The position numbers and the translations under genes are program-made. From Achatina immaculata (lineage: Eukaryota > Mollusca > Gastropoda > Stylommatophora > Achatinidae): 64,000 nt of DNA. The DNA lies in assembly GCA_009760885.1 (NCBI GenBank), contig CM019715.1:25841472-25905471 (forward strand), written 5' to 3'. This document shows, piece by piece, positions 53,817 to 63,792 of this stretch. Position 1 is the first letter of the stretch. Every line of letters starts with the position of its first letter. Below the pieces are notes generated by a model. That model was not told the origin of the DNA, did not search any database, and was given only the letters and a program-made list of their open reading frames with translations.

Positions 53817-54984
53817 TGTAAACTTAGCCGGCGCTAAATCTACATTTTATGGATAGATTGCGAAGAATTAGATCGACCCAGCTGTTTCAGGCATTACCTT
53901 GGCATGTTCTACCGTACTGCGTAGCCAAGATCTCGCGACCCCCATGACCGCCAACCCAGATTCTCCCCTCCAAGGATACTGCATACAAGTTAATCCAGCA
54001 TCTTACACACATTCATACATCACATCAACATAACATACATATTACCAAGTTAGCAGATTAATTTACATCCATTTATTAACAGCCTCTACATCTATCGTAG
54101 TGACGCCACCACATACATCACATACACAAGACATCCACATGTATCATCATGATAACACCAAGGGATGACATAATATAATGTATCATCAATGTAACACATT
54201 CAAGTGTGATATGTATCATCAATGTAACATAGTAATTCTCTAAGGATAACCAAAATATATATGTACTTGATGCTGGCCTGTGCTCCCCACATAAGCAAAT
54301 CCACACACATTCATCCAGTTGTGCCATCGCACCTATCTAGCCTTGCCTACTGCTGCTCTTAAGAAACACTCGTCTCCCTGGATAGCGATGTGCTCCTGCA
54401 CTTCTACACTTACAGCAAACTGCTGCCACGCCCCTCTCTCCCATACTACACATAATCTCCTGGTGTGTGCTAACGCACAGAAATAATCACTATACATAAT
54501 CTCCTCCTGGTATGTGCTAACGCACTGAGATAATCGCTCCATCTCCCCACTTCACAAATTCCATATGCTAATCACATCAGTGATTTGTAGATGCTGCAGC
54601 CAGAATGCAGCCCTATCTCCAGAATGCCATCTCGACCTATGTATGTACCAGCCATGCGAACGAAGGCATTGATGGACCTAGATATGTGCCCATCCAAATG
54701 TGACAATAATCCATGAATCGGATATAATGTTGTCATGCTACGAGAAGGACAAACAATCTGCAGCACATTGATTTCACAGCACATTAAATCAAAACAGTGT
54801 GAGTCGGCTGGGACATAAGTATATCACGATAATCATGGCCAGACGAAACGAACTTAGTCCCGCTGTTCTTCGCTACACACGTATACATACATACATATAT
54901 ATATATATATGGTCCTTCCAACCCCGGATTTACGTGAACGGCCAAGCTCCGCCCACGACGTACAACCAATGGCCGTTCACATCT
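53817..54984. mobile_element. ~1.17-kb insertion within the 19-bp array
   Basis: Unrelated sequence replaces the array between 53817 and 54984, and array-type units follow on the far side. Near its right end GTGAACGGCCA (54933) and TGGCCGTTCAC (54969) form an 11-bp-stem hairpin. The interior contains repeated TGTATCATCAATGTAACA. There is no ORF of a known transposase. The class is unknown; a subterminal hairpin could fit a Helitron-like end, but that is a guess. Confidence 0.45.
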
Positions 54985-55045
54985 GACTCAGAAGTGCGTC
55001 TCTAACTCCAACTTCCGTTTCTGACGTCACCTCGTGACGTTACCA
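54985..55045. repeat. 19-bp minisatellite (right part)
   Basis: GTGCGTCTCTAACTCCAAC and TTCCGTTTCTGACG are units of the array at 53217-53815. Confidence 0.7.
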
Positions 55046-55048
55046 ATT

Positions 55049-55303
55049 TTAGCTCTGGATAAAAAGTGTCATTCCTTCTGGATATAAAAGTACCAAAGGG
55101 CTGACACCATTTGAATAAGTCGAAAGCTGTCCAAACCATATTCTGGAATCGCTAGACCTGTTTCTAGGGCCCCCGTACATATCTTTCATGTTTGTACCCT
55201 CTACAGAAACAAAATCTGGGCCCATGAAAAATAGGATGGATGGAGAAGAATGAGGCATAGATGAGGCGCTCCTGCTAATAATAGTATTTCTGGAGGAAAC
55301 CAC
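55049..55303 (-). other. unassigned open frame, 84 codons
   Basis: The minus frame ends WFGQLSTYSNGVSPLVLLYP then EGMTLFIQS-stop. Composition is not repeat-like, but I do not recognise a family. No splice sites or promoter support it. Confidence 0.2.
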
Positions 55304-55309
55304 TCTCCT

Positions 55310-55735
55310 TGTTTAGACATGCTGATTAATAAAAACAAGAGCTTGTTTAAAAATGAATGCGACTTCAGGTAAAAAGTAATCCCAAATCAAGGGCTGTAAC
55401 CAGTGAAAAAATATGTAAAAAGATTAACTCGTTCTTGAGTCTTTCATATATTTTTAAGTAGTTATGTCCCTTGGTTTGACTTATCCTGGTATCGGTAAAT
55501 CTGAGAAAGGTCCATTGTCATGTTAATTGTTATTGCAAAGTTTGTTGTTCATTGTAGTGCTTTCAGCTCCACTGTAGGTCCACGTGTATGACGTTAAATT
55601 TTACTTTAATATTGTTTTCGCTTAACATAATAATAAAAATAGCACAAGAAGTACTAGGTCAGTTGAAACCGAAAGTTGAAAAAAGTGGTTTGGGGGAGGG
55701 GGATTAGAACGAGATAAAGCATACATTTAGGCTAT
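55310..55735. other. unassigned AT-rich sequence
   Basis: No recognised feature. Confidence 0.3.
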
Positions 55736-55749
55736 CTTCTTCTTCTTCT

Positions 55750-55945
55750 TTTATCATCCTGGAACTGCGAGATATCGTTCTTTGCAGCCGATGCTGTGAA
55801 CATGTCGAGGTACAGTATCGTGTGAGACTGGGAGCGAGCTATGCTGGCTATTTTTTCTAGATCCTGATTGGAGCTGAAAAAGAAATGTGTGCAATACTTC
55901 TTTAGCAGACTCCACCACCATGGGGACTACAACGATCCCTGCTAC
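55750..55945 (+). mobile_element. repeat G
   Basis: TTCTTTGCAGCCGATGCTGT, GACTGGGAGCGAGC, GGCTATTTTTTC, AGACTCCACCACCATGG and CGATCCCTGC follow the G order. A (CTT)n tract lies at its left edge. The body then leads into an 18-bp minisatellite. Confidence 0.65.
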
Positions 55946-56030
55946 CCTTGCCCACAATATCAAGCTAGCCCACAATATTACGCTAGCCCACAAAATCACG
56001 CTAGCCCACAATATCACGCAAGCCCACAAT
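55946..56030. repeat. 18-bp minisatellite (inverted partner)
   Basis: About five units of GCCCACAATATCACGCTA, the complement of the array at 52422-52545. Confidence 0.9.
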
Positions 56031-56106
56031 GGCTCTGCAGGCTTCAAAGCTTAAACTTTGTTGCGTTTTGTTCAGCCTGGTAATGTGAACTTTTGGGAGT
56101 ACTTCA
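56031..56106 (-). repeat. inverted copy of 52335-52421
   Basis: The reverse complement shares ATACTCCCAAAAGTTCACAT and CAAAACGCAACAA with the plus-strand sequence after the LINE-B tail at 52.34 kb. Confidence 0.85.
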
Positions 56107-56515
56107 TCATCATCACCATCACCATCATCATCATCATCATCATCATCATGTATCGTGCCTAATGACGCTGGCTATTATGTGTCTCTACAGTACCCAGCCT
56201 TTCATGCAGGCTCTCTGTTCATTTGGTGGTCTCATCTCACACCATCTCGTCAAACATGTCCAGTATTATTCCTCTCTGTCTTCCCCTGGCTTATTTCCCC
56301 TCTGTTTTTCCTGTTGTTCCCCTCTGTTTTTTTTGTGTTCCTGTTGTTATTTTCAATGCACCCTTCTCCTCATTGCATGTCATATGAAAGTGCATATTTG
56401 TATATATTTGACAAGAAATTTTCTGGTCTCTCCTGCTCTTCTCATGCATTCTTCATTAATAATCTTTGCTGATAAACTACATTTCTACCGCCTCCAATGA
56501 TCTTTGTGTGGACCT
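56107..56515 (-). mobile_element. LINE-B, decayed, with (TGA)n tail
   Basis: Minus-strand LINE-B end: (CAT)n on plus marks its tail, followed by broken RMRGMHSYES-like and ITGRPKE-like frames and AAACATAGA-type divergence. It shares its 3' flank with the plus-strand LINE-B at 51.6-52.3 kb. Confidence 0.7.
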
Positions 56516-56565
56516 GCCTATTGTCCCAACGGAGAGGTGGGACAGGGTCTTGGTAAGCTATGCTG
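56516..56565 (+). mobile_element. repeat G terminal piece
   Basis: CCCAACGGAGAGGTGGGACA then GGGTCTTGGTAAGCTATGC matches the terminal part of G at 62.37 kb. The G copy at 55750 therefore appears split by the array and LINE-B. Confidence 0.45.
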
Positions 56566-56729
56566 ATTGCCCGGTCGGTCATTGTCCACATTCCCCCCTC
56601 CCCCATATTTTGGCCTGTTACAAGAACTTAGTACTGCACAACTAAGAAGAACTTGATACCCACACTTTGAGACAAACGCTGAATGGAAACAGAAAGGCAA
56701 GAACAAGAATACTTTAGGGCTATCAGTAT

Positions 56730-56852
56730 CTTTTGGCGATGGGCAGTTACCAATTTAGCGATGGGCAGTAACCAGTATGGCGATGGGCAGTAACCAGTTG
56801 ACATTTGGCAGTAACCAGTTTGGCGAGGCGCAATAACCAGTTTGGCGAGGCG
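56730..56852. repeat. ~22-bp minisatellite
   Basis: About six units of GGCGATGGGCAGTAACCAGT with GGCGAGGCGCA variants. Confidence 0.88.
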
Positions 56853-56906
56853 CAGTGGAAACTGAAAATTCACTGCAGCCAGTCTTGTCTTGTAAGAGAT
56901 GGCAGA

Positions 56907-56950
56907 AGAAGATGATGATGATGATGATGATGATGAAGATAATAATGATT
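56907..56950. repeat. (GAT)n microsatellite
   Basis: About 10 GAT units, then AAT/GAT variants. Confidence 0.88.
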
Positions 56951-56954
56951 ATGA

Positions 56955-57380
56955 CGAGACACAATTCCAATATAAAAGAAGATAAGCCAAAATCTTACCC
57001 CTGTCTAATACGCTCCTTTTCCCCATCTTTGTGTCTAAGCGGAGTAGGTTGAACTACTTCCTATCCTGCTCACCGATGCAGAAAAGTAAGCTTTTCAGCT
57101 ACAACCTGTGTTATAAATTGACACCAGCTCGCGTTGTAATCCTCACATGGCCAAGGAGTAGTACAGAAAGGTTCCCTTTTCTCCCTAGAGGGTTTGGGGC
57201 CAGACAGGACACAGAATAGAACCAAGAAAAATGAAAGAAGCCTCGACTAGGACCAACAAATCTAAAGCGTAAATAATGAAATGGAGAACTGTTGTTTTTA
57301 AATAACGTGTCTCTAGTCTGGTCATGTATTAAGTATTAAAAAAAAGATAAAGTCAGGATATACTGAAAACCATTAAAACC
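56955..57380. other. unassigned sequence
   Basis: No recognised gene or repeat. Confidence 0.3.
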
Positions 57381-57384
57381 ATGA

Positions 57385-57560
57385 GCGTATGAGTAGAGAA
57401 GCAGATAGTGTACTTGCCTCTCATGTCAAAAGCATCTCAAATCTTGAACTGCCCCCCGTAAGTTCCGCTAGAGAAATAGATACCTGGCTCCTCCTGCAGT
57501 TAAAAAAGTATACGTGGCCAGGTATAGTACTAACCAGGTCACCTTGTAAGATAAGATAAA
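57385..57560 (+). mobile_element. SINE-I head
   Basis: GTGTACTTGCCTCTCATGTC, AGAAATAGATACCTGGC and GGTCACCTTGTAAG align with SINE-I at 58412. Its 3' end continues into a 60-bp tandem array. Confidence 0.6.
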
Positions 57561-58010
57561 GTAAGGAAAACATCTGAATTGCATGGGACAGACTAAGAAA
57601 AATGTGGACATTAGCGCCATATCTTCTGTTGATTTGAATGACACTGGGCAAACTAAGACAAATATTGGCAATAACATTATATCCTCTGCTGACCTGAATG
57701 GCATGGGACAAACTAAGACAAATATTGACAATAACATTATATCCTCTGCTGACCTGAATGACATGGGACAAACTAAGAAAAATATTGGCAATAACATTAT
57801 ATCCTCTGCTGACCTGAATGGCATGGGACAAACTAAGACAAATATTGACAATAACATTATATCCTCTGCTGACCTGAATGACATGGGACAAACTAAGAAA
57901 AATATTGGCAATAACATTATATCATCTGCTGACCTGAATGGCACGAGGCAGGCTACAGAAAACATGGGAAATGATATCCTACCTTCTGCTGGTCTGAATG
58001 GCATCTGGGG
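57561..58010. repeat. 60-bp minisatellite derived from SINE-I 3' region
   Basis: About seven units with CTGAATGACATGGGACAAAC, AAAAATATTGGCAATAAC and ATTATATCCTCTGCTGAC. Alternate units differ (GGCATGGG/GACATGGG, TTGGC/TTGAC), giving a 120-bp dimer period. It aligns with GAAAATATGGGCACTAAC..CATATCC..GGCATGACA of SINE-I. Open frames on both strands reflect a period divisible by 3. Confidence 0.85.
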
Positions 58011-58129
58011 AGGGGGAGGCAGTCTAAGTAAAATATGAGCACTGACATAACACTGACGACACCATACAACATGCGTTTCTTTCAACATTTTAAAATATAT
58101 TTTTACTATTAACAATCATTCAGCAGGAG

Positions 58130-58411
58130 AGACCAGAAGCCACAGATGGATGTAACCATAAACAAAGAGAGACTAGAACAAGTGACAGACTACAGCTACC
58201 TAGGACATACATTAACTTAAGCTGGGAGATGTGAGAAGGAGATAAAGAAAAAAATAGGACTGTCAAAACATACATTCAACACCATGAAGACAGAAATGTG
58301 CCCATAGAAACAAAATTAAAATCTGTAAAATGTTATATCTACTCTGTTTTACTGTATGGAGCAGAAATCTGGACTCTAAGCTAAAAAGATGGGGAGAAAG
58401 ATTAATGCAGC
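58130..58411 (+). mobile_element. LINE-N, 5' part (split by SINE-I)
   Basis: Frames give VTINKERLEQVTDYSYLGHT, KKKIGLSKHTFNTMK, SVLLYGAEIWTL-like and RKINAAEMW: the RT C-terminal order of LINEs, with in-frame stops. It resumes after the SINE at about 58673. Confidence 0.75.
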
Positions 58412-58672
58412 AGAAATGTGGTTAGTGCACTGTTTTCTCATGGCGAACGTCGGGGGTTCGAATCCGGCCGGAGACACCCCAGTCACCCAGCTGTAGAAAT
58501 GGGTATCCAACTTCTTCTGGAATTGGGGAAGGAAAGGCGGCCAGGCGTGATACTGACCATATCACCCTCTAGTGTGCTGACAGGTCAAGGAAAATATGGG
58601 CACTAACACCATATCCCTATGTGCCCCTAAGGCATGACAGAGTTACCTTTACCTTTACCTTTACCAAGTGTA
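58412..58672 (+). mobile_element. SINE-I, best preserved copy
   Basis: The head has TGGTTAGTGCAC (A-box-like) and GGTTCGAATCC, a consensus tRNA B-box. The body has AGCTGTAGAAATGGGTATCC, GGCGGCCAGGCG and ACCATATCACCCTC. The tail is ACCTTT repeats. Pol III transcription and LINE-driven retroposition are inferred from the tRNA-like promoter. It sits inside LINE-N; no clear TSD. Confidence 0.75.
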
Positions 58673-58895
58673 ATGTGAACTTCTCAGAGAAATAAAAATG
58701 AAGAAAACAAATACTTGGACATTTAAAAAGACATAACAAACTGAATGGAAAGAAAACGAAGAAGAAGAAGAAGAAGACAGAGATGTAGATGGGAATTAAT
58801 ACGAGAACGGATAGGACACAATCTGGCTGAGTGCATCATCAAGTAGAGGAGGGGAGGAGATTCATTACTGCCAAACTTCGTTCTGGAGAAGGCAT

Positions 58896-58928
<33 letters not shown>

Positions 58929-58930
58929 AA
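58673..58930 (+). mobile_element. LINE-N, 3' part with (TGA)n tail
   Basis: LGHLKRHNKLNGKKTKKKKK and, after frame breaks, FITAKLRSGEGI-stop. The stop ATATGA is the first unit of (TGA)n. Confidence 0.75.
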
Positions 58931-58984
58931 CAATTAACAGAAAAATACTCTGTATACAATGTAACTAATTCGTGACTAAATGAT

Positions 58985-59300
58985 GGATGTTAGAAATGAT
59001 CATGCAGCAAACATTGTCAGCAGCAACAGGAAGGCGGCCATTGGTGAGTCAGGTGATGAGAAGAAACAGATAGAGAATCGCAAAGCAAGCCACCAAATGG
59101 GAACCATCTGGAAAAAAAAAGAAAACGAAGCCAGCCTCTAGAGATCCTAATGAAAACACTGGCAAGAGAGGCTAGGATGACTGGCATTAAATCCGTTAAT
59201 GAGATTGAGAAGCTCGCCGAGGATAGAGACTCAGGCGAGACACACTGCGAGCCCTGTGTGACGCCTGACGGCAAGGGAAGCACGTAGGATGTAAGATTAA
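58985..59300 (+). mobile_element. LINE-M 3' end
   Basis: GHVMRRNR-like sequence, IAKQATKWEPSGKKKR, LAREARMTGIKSVNEIEKLA and LRALCDA-stop match 49.3-49.59 kb. Frameshifted. Confidence 0.7.
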
Positions 59301-59494
59301 GAATACTGTAATGGTTAACATACTTCGGACATTTGAGCACTTTTAATGACAGATATAGACGCAATCTACGGTATGGTATGTGGCAAGAAGCATACAACAT
59401 GAAAGATTAGGCAGATACAGGTGTAAGGGGGGAGGGGGGTTCCAACCGATGGATCTCCACGGATCTCAGAGGGCTCCACCTTTTCTTTAAAGGG

Positions 59495-61300
59495 GGAGGG
59501 GGTGACTAGTATTAATCATAGCAAACCCAGAGTGACTAATGTTAATCTTAGCAAAGCCAGGGTGACTAGTGTTAATCATAGCAAAGCCAGGGTGACTAGT
59601 GCTAATCATAGCAAAGCCAGAGTGACTAGTGTTAATCATAGGAAAGCCAGGGTGACTAGTGTTAATCATAGGAAAGCCAGGGTGACTAGTGCTAATTATA
59701 GGAGAGCCAGGGTGACTACTGCTTATACTATCTGGCGACGGTGAGTGTTTATTCTAGCAGGCCAGGGTGACTAGTGTTTATTCTAGCAGGCCAGGGTGAC
59801 TAGTGTTTATTCTACCAGGCAAGGGTGACTAGTGTTTATTCTAGCAGGCCAGGGTGACTAGTCTTTATTCTAGCAGGCCAGGGTGACTAGTGTTTATTCT
59901 ACCAGGCCAGGGTGACTAGTGTTTATTCTACCAGGCAAGGGTAACTAGTGTTTATTCTACCAGGCCAGGGTGACTAGTCTTTATTCTAGCAGGCCAGGGT
60001 GACAGTGTTTATTCTAGCAGGCCAGGGTGACAGTGTTTATTCTAGCAGGCCAGGGTGACTAGTCTTTATTCTAGCAGGCCAGGGTGACTAGTCTTTATTC
60101 TAGCAGGCCAGGGTGACAGTGTTTATTCTAGCAGGCCAGGGTGACAGTGTTTATTCTACGAAATTCAGGCTGACTAATGTTTTTCCTAGCAGGCCAGAAA
60201 TAGTAGTGTTTTTCATAGCAAAGCCAAGGTAACTAGTGTTTATTCTAGCAAAGCAAGGGTGACTAGTGTTTATTCTAGGAAGGCCAGGGTGACTAATGTT
60301 TATTCTAGGAAGGCTAGGGTGACTAGTGTTTATTCCAGCAAAGAAAGGGTGACTAGTGTTTATCCTAGCAGGTCAAGTGACTAGTGTTTATTCTAGCAGG
60401 TCATGGTGACTAGTGTTTATTCTAGCAGGTCATGGTGACTAGTGTTTATTCTAGCAGGCCAGGGTGACTAGTCTTTATTCTAGTAGGTCATGGTGACTAG
60501 TGTTTATTCTAGCAGGTCAAGGTGAATAGTGTTTATTCTTGCAGGCAAGGGTGGCTAGTGTTTATTCCAGCAAAGCAATGGTGACTAGTGTTTATTCTAG
60601 CGGGCCAGGGTGACTAGTGTTTATTCTAGCATGCCAGGGTGACTAATGTTTATTCTAGAAGGCCAGGATGACTAGTGTTTATTCTGGCAAAGCAAGGGTG
60701 ACTAGTGTTTATTCTAGGAAGGTCAGAGTGACTAGTGTTTATTCTAGAAGGTCAGGGTGACTAGTGTTTATTCTAGCAGGCCACCGTGACTAGTGTTTAT
60801 TCTAGCAGGCTAGGATGACTAGTGTTTATTTCAGCAAAGCAAGGGTGACTAGTGTTTATTCTAGCAGGTCAGGGTGACTAGTGTTTATTCCAGCAAAGCA
60901 AGGGTGACTAGTATTTATTCTAGCAGGCCAGGGTGACTAGTGTTTATTCTAGCAGGCCAGGGTGACTAGTGTGTATTCTAGCAGGCCAAGGTGACTAGTG
61001 TTTATTCTAGCAGGCCAAGTTGACTAGTGTTTATTCTAGCAGGCCAGGTTGACTAGTGTTTATTCTAGGAGGCCAAGGTGACTAGTGTTTATTCTAGCAG
61101 GCCAGGTTGACTAGTGTTTATTCTAGGAGGCCAAGGTGACTAGTGTTTATTCTAGCAGGCAAGGGTGACTAGTGTTTATTATAGCAGGCCAATGTGACTA
61201 GTGTTTATTCTAGCAGGCCAAGTTGACTAGTGTTTATTCTAGCAAGGCTAGTGTGACTAGTGTTTATTCTAGCAAGGCTAGTGTGACTAGTGTTTATATG
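59495..61300. repeat. 29-30-bp minisatellite, ~1.8 kb
   Basis: About 60 units with AGCAGGCCAGGGTGACTAGT and GTTTATTCT. The first ~8 are a 30-bp variant (GTTAATCATAGCAAA). Many point variants; some units lose ACT. Confidence 0.95.
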
Positions 61301-61510
61301 ATCAAATGTGAACCTAGGGCATGAAAATTTATCAAACACGAAACTAGAACATGAAAATATATCAAAAATGAATCTGAAACATGAAACCCAATAAAAACTA
61401 ATCAAACTCAAAAGCAAAATATGATAAAAATATCAAACATAAACCTAAAACATGAAGACCTATCACACACAGACCTAAAACATGAAAACCTATGGAAACT
61501 AAAACATGAC
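61301..61510. repeat. ~30-bp minisatellite, diverged
   Basis: About seven diverged units with ACATGAAAA and TATCAAACA. Follows directly on the 29-bp array but is a different repeat. Confidence 0.8.
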
Positions 61511-61514
61511 CACA

Positions 61515-61955
61515 AACAACAACAACAACAATCTCACTCCGCCCATGTCTCAGCTCTCAGTCACTTGACCTACTTTCTGACACAATCTCTCAATCACGTG
61601 ACCTACCACGTGGCACGTCGGTTGCTACGACTGTCATATACTCATTAATAAAAGAGGTTTTTGTTGTCAGCCGTTGCCGTGGAGACGTCTTCCAACTCAT
61701 ATCGAGCTCTCGCTTAGATTCACGTAATCTGCAAAATCCATTTTCTAGATGTAACGAGATGTCAGTCAAACAGTGGTCGCCACTAGAGGAGGAAGTTATG
61801 AAAATAGAAACGATAGAGAACGCATTTTCCACAATGACAAGGGAAGAAAATGAAAAGGATCTAAAACTATTTATCATTCATCATCATCTTGAGCCTATAC
61901 TACTCTGTAGAAGTCTTCGGAGGCAAAGACGCTGTCCGATTAAGCAATCAGTGAA
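61515..61955. other. unassigned; one 69-codon open frame
   Basis: The plus frame from 61759 reads MSVKQWSPLEEEVMKIETIE then NAFSTMTREENEKDLK, which is not repeat-like. It ends LEPILLCRSLRR, which is faintly like the LINE EPILLYGSE motif. It could be a decayed LINE or a chance frame. Confidence 0.25.
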
Positions 61956-62360
61956 TCATAGCTGATATGCCAGCGTCAGGGTTAGCTAACCATAGCTGAT
62001 ATGCCAGCGTCAGGGTTAGCGAACCATAGCTGATATGCTAGCATCAGGGTTAGCGAACCATAGTTGATATGTTAGCATCAGGGTTACCATAGTTAATATG
62101 CCAGCATCAGGGTTAGCGAACCATAGTTGATATGCCAACGTCAGGGTTAGCGAACCATAGTTGATATGCAAGCGTCAGGGTTAGCGAACCATAGTTGATA
62201 TGTTAGCATCAGGGTTACCATAGCTGATATGCAAGCGTCAAGGTTAGCGAACCATAGTTAATATGCCAGCATCAGGGTTAGCGAACCATAGTTGATATGC
62301 CAACGTCAAGGTTAGCGAACCATAGTTGATATGCAAGCGTCAGGGCTAGCGAACCGTAGC
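61955..62360. repeat. 34-bp minisatellite
   Basis: About 12 units with CCATAGCTGATATGCCAGCG and TCAGGGTTAGCGAA. Some lack GCGAA. It merges with the end of the minus-strand repeat G, which contains the similar GCGAACCGTAGCTGACC. Confidence 0.93.
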
Positions 62361-62364
62361 TGAC

Positions 62365-62640
62365 CAAGACCCTGTTCCAATTCTCCGTTGGTACCTCCAG
62401 CTACAGGCATAGCTTGGCTGATGTGGCAGGGATCGCCATAGCCCCCACGGTGGTGGAGTTTGTTAAAGAAAAATAGCTCACACCCCCACCCCCACCCCCC
62501 TGCTTTTTAGCTGTACTCCGGGACTGAAAAAATAGCCGCCATTCCCCGCTCCCATGCAGATACGATGCTGCGCCTCAACTCCTTCACAGCATCGGCTGCA
62601 AAGAACACTAGCTCGAAGTTAGAATGAGATTGAAGTAAGA
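62365..62640 (-). mobile_element. repeat G, longest copy
   Basis: The minus strand runs GTTCTTTGCAGCCGATGCTG, GTTGAGGCGCAGCATCGT, ATGGCGGCTATTTTTTC, AGCAGGGGGGTGGGGGTG, AAACTCCACCACCGTGG, GGCGATCCCTGCC, GGTACCAACGGAG and GGGTCTTGGTCAGC. No ORF; class unknown. Confidence 0.65.
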
Positions 62641-62647
62641 AAGAAAG

Positions 62648-62960
62648 AATGTCTTCTTCTTCTTCTAGCAGTTTCAGACGTGAACCTGTAGACCCTTTGA
62701 AGTACTCGATGGTCATCTGGAGGCTGTGGAGACTTCCACACAGTTTAGTTTAGCCTTGTGGTGTTGTCGTTGGCCATATGTCTTCTCTGTTGTTCATATG
62801 TTGGGCACTCCTGCTGTACGTGGTCTGCTGTCGACTTACTGATGTCACATGCACATTCATCAGTTGATCCTTTGATGAATTTGTTGTAAAGATGATATCT
62901 CAGCCTGTTGTGACAGGTAGGTAACCTTAGGGTGATTGGCTAGTAGTAAGCATCGCTTCT
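62648..62960 (-). mobile_element. LINE-O 3' end (F-like)
   Basis: The minus strand reads GSTDECACDISKSTADHVQQ then ECPTYEQQRRHMA. The cysteine/histidine order C-x-C..DHV-x-x-EC-P resembles the C-terminal zinc-binding module of LINE ORF2s. It ends in (AAG)n at about 62650. Confidence 0.6.
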
Positions 62961-63024
62961 TTGGCGGTATTGGTGCCCTTTATCCCATTTCTTCTTGGCA
63001 GCCAGTCAGTCTTGATGACACCTG

Positions 63025-63660
63025 CAAGACTAATAAGGCAGCTGAAATATGTATCAATGAAGAAATATGGGAAGAGGTGGGGAGTTTTGAACATCTTGGG
63101 CCATTACTAACTAATTATGTAGATTTAATGAGGGAAATTAAAAGGAAGACGTCTATCGCTCTTCAAAAAATAAAACGGCTAAGGAATCTGTGGAGAGGAA
63201 CAGACAGAACTACAAAAAAATAAGATTTTTAAGGGCATGCATCTTTCCCATCACAACATATGCCTGTGAGACCAGGACACTTAACAAAACAGCTGAGAAA
63301 CACATAAATGCCTTTGAATGTAAACGCTAGAGAAGAGCTCTTCAAATATCGTGGACACACAAAAAAAGAACAAATATATCCATACTACAAGAACTTAATA
63401 TCGAAGAAAGTTGGCTAGTAAGAAAGATTAAACAGAGAAAATGTAAATATTACTGGACACATTAAACGTCATGATAATCTAGATAAGACCGATTGTAAGG
63501 GAAAAAGAAATAGAGGAAGACCAAGGAGAAGATGGCTGCAAGACATCGTTGATGATATGCAAATGGATGCATCAACAGCAGGGCATCTTATTTACAGCTG
63601 AGAGGCATACAGGAGAGCTGCTAGGGAGACAAGGTTCCGCAAGGGATATGCAAATGACTG
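63025..63660 (+). mobile_element. LINE-A, longest copy, decayed
   Basis: Frames in order: EEVGSFEHLGPLLT, KRKTSIALQKIKRLRNLWRG, RACIFPITTYACETRTL, LQISWTHKK, TNISILQELNIEESWLVRKI, GRPRRRWLQDIVDDMQMD and a GYAND-stop end. Stops and frameshifts are frequent. The FADD core is missing. Confidence 0.85.
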
Positions 63661-63792
63661 ACAACTGACTGACTGATAACTGATTGACTGATAACTGACT
63701 GATTGATAACTGACTGACTGATAGTTCACTGACACTCACTGACTGATAACCGACTGATAACTGACTGACTGACTGATAACTGACTGACTGCT
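63655..63792. repeat. expanded LINE-A tail, (TGAC/TGAT)n
   Basis: About 135 bp of TGACTGACTGATAAC-type repeats directly continue the LINE-A stop/tail. It is much longer than the ~12-20-bp tails of other copies. Confidence 0.9.

Noticed and set aside
57468..58115. 215-codon minus-strand frame and 151-codon plus-strand frame
   Set aside because: Both run over the 60-bp SINE-derived tandem array, whose period is a multiple of 3. The hydrophobic look is a repeat artefact.
58412..58480. Functional tRNA gene at the GGTTCGAATCC motif
   Set aside because: The rest of the cloverleaf (acceptor and anticodon stems) cannot be drawn, and the same head is attached to a shared SINE body in other copies.
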